Shown here: positions 62,034-64,000 of the stretch, piece by piece
Numbering within the stretch: position 1 is the first letter of the stretch
Layout of the letters: each line of letters begins with the position of its first letter
Source: Bacteroidales bacterium
GTDB lineage: Bacteria; Bacteroidota; Bacteroidia; Bacteroidales; Muribaculaceae
DNA: 64,000 bases
Reading direction: 5' to 3'
NCBI GenBank assembly: GCA_900770215.1
Contig: CAAGJW010000012.1
Span: 62,001 to 126,000, forward strand
Made by a program: the position numbers and the translations under genes
The notes under the pieces: model-generated
The model's input: only the letters and a program-made list of their open reading frames with translations
What the model was told of the DNA's origin: nothing
The model's database searches: none

Positions 62034-62915
62034 ATGATAGATTTTCAAAATACAATCATATCGGTTTACAGAAACGTGACCGACACGACAGGCACCGAGG
62101 CCCCGCTTGCCGATTTCCTGAACCCCGACCAAGCAACGAGGGCGATGATTGGCCGCCTCAGGGCTGAGCCTGATGAGGCCCAGCGCAAGGCGATGAAGAA
62201 GCAATTGCCCGTTGCCACCATTAGCGGGCTGTTCAGGCCTACCCGCAAGGCTGGAAACTTGGTGCAGCACAGCGGGCTTATATGCATCGACATTGACGGC
62301 AAGGACAACCCCGAGATGAGTGCCGAGCAAATTAAAGACGAGCTGGCGCGGCTTGAAGAAGTGGCTTATGCCAGCTTGTCTGTGAGTGGCAAGGGCGTGT
62401 TCTGCATTGTCCCGATAGCCACGCCACGCAAGCACAAGGCCCATTTCAGGGCCATAGAGACCGACTTCAAGGCCATGGGCATAGTTGTAGACCCAGCTTG
62501 CAAAGACGTGTGCAGGGGGCGTATAATGAGCTATGACAGCCAACCTTACTACAACCCGAACGCAACGACTTACACCTATTGCAAGGAGGAACCACGCCTA
62601 CAGCCACCGAGGCCAGCCAAACACTTCGATGTTGGCACCGAGGACATGCAGGTCGAGAGATACGTGAGGGCTTGCGAGCGTTACCGCCTCAACGTTGCGG
62701 GCGACTATGATAGTTGGTTTCACATAGGTGCAGCACTGGCCAGCATGGGAGAGAGAGGCCGAGGCTACTTCCACCGCTTATCGGCATTGGACTGCAAGTA
62801 TAACCCGCGGGAGTGTGACATGAAATTTAGCAACCTGTTGTCCACCACTTCACGCGTAGGACTTGGCACCTTTTTCCACTACATGCAGCAATGGATTAAC
62901 AAAGACATGTTATAG
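62034..62915 (+). CDS. VirE_N/BT4734-type primase (AEP fold)
   Basis: 293 aa. The acidic catalytic pair is GLICIDIDGKD (Asp86 and Asp88), the strand-two motif is LSVSGKGVFCIVPI, and VDPACKDVCRGRIMSYD carries the third motif. A C-terminal PriCT_2-like helical region (RYRLNVAGDYDSWFHIGAAL) follows. AEP primases of this group prime replication of mobile elements. It lies directly after the iteron region and is intact. Short relative to larger VirE_N fusions with helicase domains, because the helicase-like part is the separate DUF3987 protein. Confidence 0.88.
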   Translation: MIDFQNTIISVYRNVTDTTGTEAPLADFLNPDQATRAMIGRLRAEPDEAQRKAMKKQLPVATISGLFRPTRKAGNLVQHSGLICIDIDGKDNPEMSAEQIKDELARLEEVAYASLSVSGKGVFCIVPIATPRKHKAHFRAIETDFKAMGIVVDPACKDVCRGRIMSYDSQPYYNPNATTYTYCKEEPRLQPPRPAKHFDVGTEDMQVERYVRACERYRLNVAGDYDSWFHIGAALASMGERGRGYFHRLSALDCKYNPRECDMKFSNLLSTTSRVGLGTFFHYMQQWINKDML

Positions 62916-63413
62916 CGTTCAATAGAGTGCCGAGGTTATTGTGACGGGGCAGCTTTTTGCTGCCCCATTGCCATTGCAGGCTTTTTATATATGGCTGGGT
63001 TGACACCCTGAGCAGGGGACCCCGATTGTTTGGGAAACTGGCAACGATGTTCAGGTGTAAGGCAATATTGGGGTTGTTTAACACGCGCGCATGTGGGGGT
63101 CCCAAATGACGAATGGTGATTGGTACACAGCTTGGCAGCCTCACAGCCCCTGTGGCCCTGTGCAGGCATTGGGGAATGACGAGACGCGACACCCCAGCAC
63201 AGAGCCAGCGAGAATTTTTCTCCACTATGGGGCAAATAGTGCCATGTTGTTGCAGTAGTATGCCAGGCCAATGCACAAGCACCCTGAGATTGCCCAAACA
63301 TTCATAGGTGAGCACACACACGTTTAACAACGTTGCCCACTTGCCTCATATAATATCACGAAACAAAATGAAATAATTGTGGGCAGCCTGTGCCGTTTAT
63401 CAAGCAAAATCAC
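62916..63413. other. Non-coding tail of the element with several hairpins
   Basis: A perfect GGGGCAGC-TTTTT-GCTGCCCC hairpin is at 62946-62966. GGGGACCCC (63015-63023) and GGGGTCCC (63096-63103) are complementary, and GTTGCCCAC (63334-63342) can pair with GTGGGCAGC (63380-63388). A CCCAAATG unit is at 63101-63108. Open frames here on the minus strand have no coding features. This could be a single-strand or transfer origin. Confidence 0.4.
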
Positions 63414-63421
63414 TATCTTTG
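63414..63421 (+). promoter_or_regulatory. -7 box of the putative small RNA
   Basis: TATCTTTG followed by CAGG matches the integrase box exactly. The -33 side is weak. Confidence 0.55.
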
Positions 63422-63425
63422 CAGG

Positions 63426-63494
63426 AGAATGCCACACGGCATTATTTAAGTATTAAACATCACCGCTGTGCTTGTGAAAGTGTGGCGGTTTTTT
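63426..63494 (+). ncRNA. Putative small RNA complementary to the integrase leader
   Basis: About 69 nt from a -7 box to a terminator. It starts with the hairpin AATGCC-ACAC-GGCATT (63428-63443). A single-stranded AT-rich section follows, ATTATTTAAGTATTAAA (63441-63457). It ends with the ACCGC / GCGGT hairpin (63462-63489) and six T residues. The AT-rich section is the perfect reverse complement of 57570-57586 in the integrase leader, ending 6 nt before the ATG. The promoter and terminator are read directly; the RNA and its target are inferred. Confidence 0.5.
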
Positions 63495-63508
63495 ACTTAT
63501 ATGAAGCA

Positions 63509-63533
63509 TTGCGCACAATTTGCGCACACTTTT
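63509..63533 (+). repeat. Right arm repeat of the element
   Basis: 25 bases, TTGCGCACAATTTGCGCACA then CTTTT, matching the left arm repeat with one difference, in the same orientation. It lies 73 bases before attR. Confidence 0.7.
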
Positions 63534-63552
63534 AGCATCATACCATAGCAAC

Positions 63553-63586
63553 AAAAAATCCAACCGACTGATAATTAATCGATTGG
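63553..63586 (-). terminator. Terminator supplied to tRNA-Arg by the element
   Basis: Minus strand CCAATCGA and TCGGTTGG pair around TTAATTATCAG and are followed by TTTTTTG. It lies inside the element just past the tRNA 3' end and replaces the host terminator now stranded at 57343-57377. Confidence 0.68.
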
Positions 63587-63605
63587 AAATTTTAAAATGT
63601 TATAG

Positions 63606-63622
63606 TTGTGATCCCATGGGGA
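63606..63622. repeat. Right attachment repeat (attR), within tRNA-Arg
   Basis: TTGTGATCCCATGGGGA, identical to attL at 57386-57402. It covers the 3' 14 bases of the tRNA gene plus three bases beyond it. Confidence 0.88.
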
Positions 63623-63680
63623 GTCGAACCCCAATCAAAGGAACCGGAATCCTTCATTCTATCCATTAAACTATGGGACC
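63609..63680 (-). tRNA. tRNA-Arg (anticodon CCG)
   Basis: 72-nt cloverleaf read on the minus strand. The acceptor stem GGTCCCA pairs with TGGGATC (one G-U pair), U8 and A9 are standard, the anticodon stem is AAGGA/TCCTT with the loop TTCCGGT (anticodon CCG, reading CGG Arg codons), and the T arm is TGGGGTTCGACTCCCCA. The discriminator base is A and CCA is not encoded. The element's integration recreates the 3' end. Confidence 0.93.
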
Positions 63681-63724
63681 AAAAAATTCTCGTGTTCGGT
63701 GGCGCAAAATTAAGCATAATCTCT

Positions 63725-63732
63725 TAACTTTG
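63725..63732 (+). promoter_or_regulatory. -7 box of ung
   Basis: TAACTTTG followed by CAA fits TAnnTTTG and is 30 bases from the ATG. Confidence 0.6.
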
Positions 63733-63762
63733 CAAAAGTGAATGTCAAAAATCCTAACATTT

Positions 63763-64000
63763 ATGCAGGTCAAGATTGATGCGACTTGGAACCAGGAGCT
63801 GGCTGCCGAGTGGGAGAAGCCATATTTTGCCAAGCTTGCAGGCTTTGTGCGCGAGCAGTACCGCACGACCCAGGTGTTTCCGCCAGGGCGCCAGATTTTT
63901 GCCGCTTTCGATGCCACCCCGTTCCCCGACGTGAAAGTTGTCATTCTCGGGCAAGATCCCTATCACGAGTTAGGGCAGGCCAACGGGCTGTGTTTCTCGG
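63763..64000 (+). CDS. ung: Uracil-DNA glycosylase (3' partial)
   Basis: Family-1 uracil-DNA glycosylase, which removes uracil from DNA to start base-excision repair. The first 79 codons are in the window and run off the right edge with no stop. They read MQVKIDATWNQELAAEWEKP then VFPPGRQIFAAFDATPFPDV then VVILGQDPYHELGQANGLCF. The GQDPYH water-activating loop with the catalytic Asp65 is the diagnostic signature of the family. The ATG at 63763 is supported by the -7 box upstream. Confidence 0.95.
   Translation, partial: MQVKIDATWNQELAAEWEKPYFAKLAGFVREQYRTTQVFPPGRQIFAAFDATPFPDVKVVILGQDPYHELGQANGLCFS

Larger units (their letters stand above)
57386..63622 (+). mobile_element. 6.22-kb integrative element in tRNA-Arg(CCG)
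   Basis: The DNA between the two 17-bp repeats carries a tyrosine integrase, an unknown protein, an HTH protein, a DUF3987 helicase-like protein and a VirE_N/BT4734-type primase, all on the plus strand. It also holds an iteron-like region and near-identical 25-bp repeats near each end. No relaxase, coupling protein, capsid or secretion gene is present. It therefore looks like a minimal integrating and self-replicating element, comparable to satellite islands. It may move with help from a phage or conjugative element, which is inference. Confidence 0.85.

Noticed and set aside
62896..63330. Overlapping minus-strand frames in the element tail
   Set aside because: Biased composition, no motifs, and they overlap several hairpins.
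1..64000. CRISPR arrays, rRNA genes and known anti-phage systems
   Set aside because: No regular spaced direct repeats, no rRNA-like blocks and no defence-family genes were seen.

Overview
The window reads as chromosome of a gut-type Bacteroidales bacterium. Many genes are preceded by the Bacteroidetes -7 box TAnnTTTG, often with TTG or TTTG about 20 bases upstream. The families fit as well: BspA-like leucine-rich-repeat and GLUG surface proteins, short C-terminal sorting-type tails, a DUF5103 protein, the 30-residue AURKAIP1/COX24-like ribosomal protein and an IS1634-type element. The GC-rich coding sequence suggests Muribaculaceae or a close relative; that is inference only.

Layout. 1-4.3 kb: a HlyD adaptor (cut by the left edge), two ABC-2 permeases and an AraC regulator. 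4.6-12.2 kb: three exported proteins (M6 protease, a sorting-tail protein, a 1210-residue BspA-like protein). 12.7-21.6 kb: HU, two overlapping rhomboids with an endo/exonuclease/phosphatase-family protein, an M3 peptidase, an AspT/YidE-type transporter and an M64 peptidase. 21.8-27.6 kb: pnp facing rng, then the tiny ribosomal protein, a second HU and an outer-membrane barrel. 27.9-29.3 kb: cysK behind a leader that encodes a cysteine-packed short peptide. 29.5-36.5 kb: a seven-gene efflux operon (TetR, TolC, HlyD lipoprotein, two ATPases, two permeases). 36.5-39.7 kb: a HAD phosphatase and a DUF3791/DUF3990 pair whose second gene is broken and cut by an IS. 39.8-57.2 kb: a 2037-residue GLUG protein, a tricorn-type protease with a small membrane protein, a flavin reductase, a glycosidase-like lipoprotein, a sodium/calcium exchanger, a DUF5103 protein and an Lrp regulator. 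57.4-63.6 kb: a compact integrative element in a tRNA-Arg(CCG) gene. The window ends inside ung.

Most notable points. (1) Upstream of cysK, a promoter and a short ORF ending Cys-Asn-Cys-Cys-Cys-Leu-Cys-stop look like a cysteine-sensing leader peptide. (2) The 6.22-kb tRNA-Arg element carries an integrase, an unknown protein, an HTH protein, a DUF3987 helicase-like protein and an AEP-type primase. It has an iteron-like origin region and near-identical repeats at both ends. It also has a putative small RNA with 17 nt of perfect complementarity to the integrase mRNA leader just before the start codon. No capsid, relaxase or transfer gene is visible, so it resembles a self-replicating satellite. 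(3) An unexplained stretch at 53.74-54.31 kb holds a small attenuator-like hairpin, a broken small ORF and a run of strong hairpins ending in a terminator.
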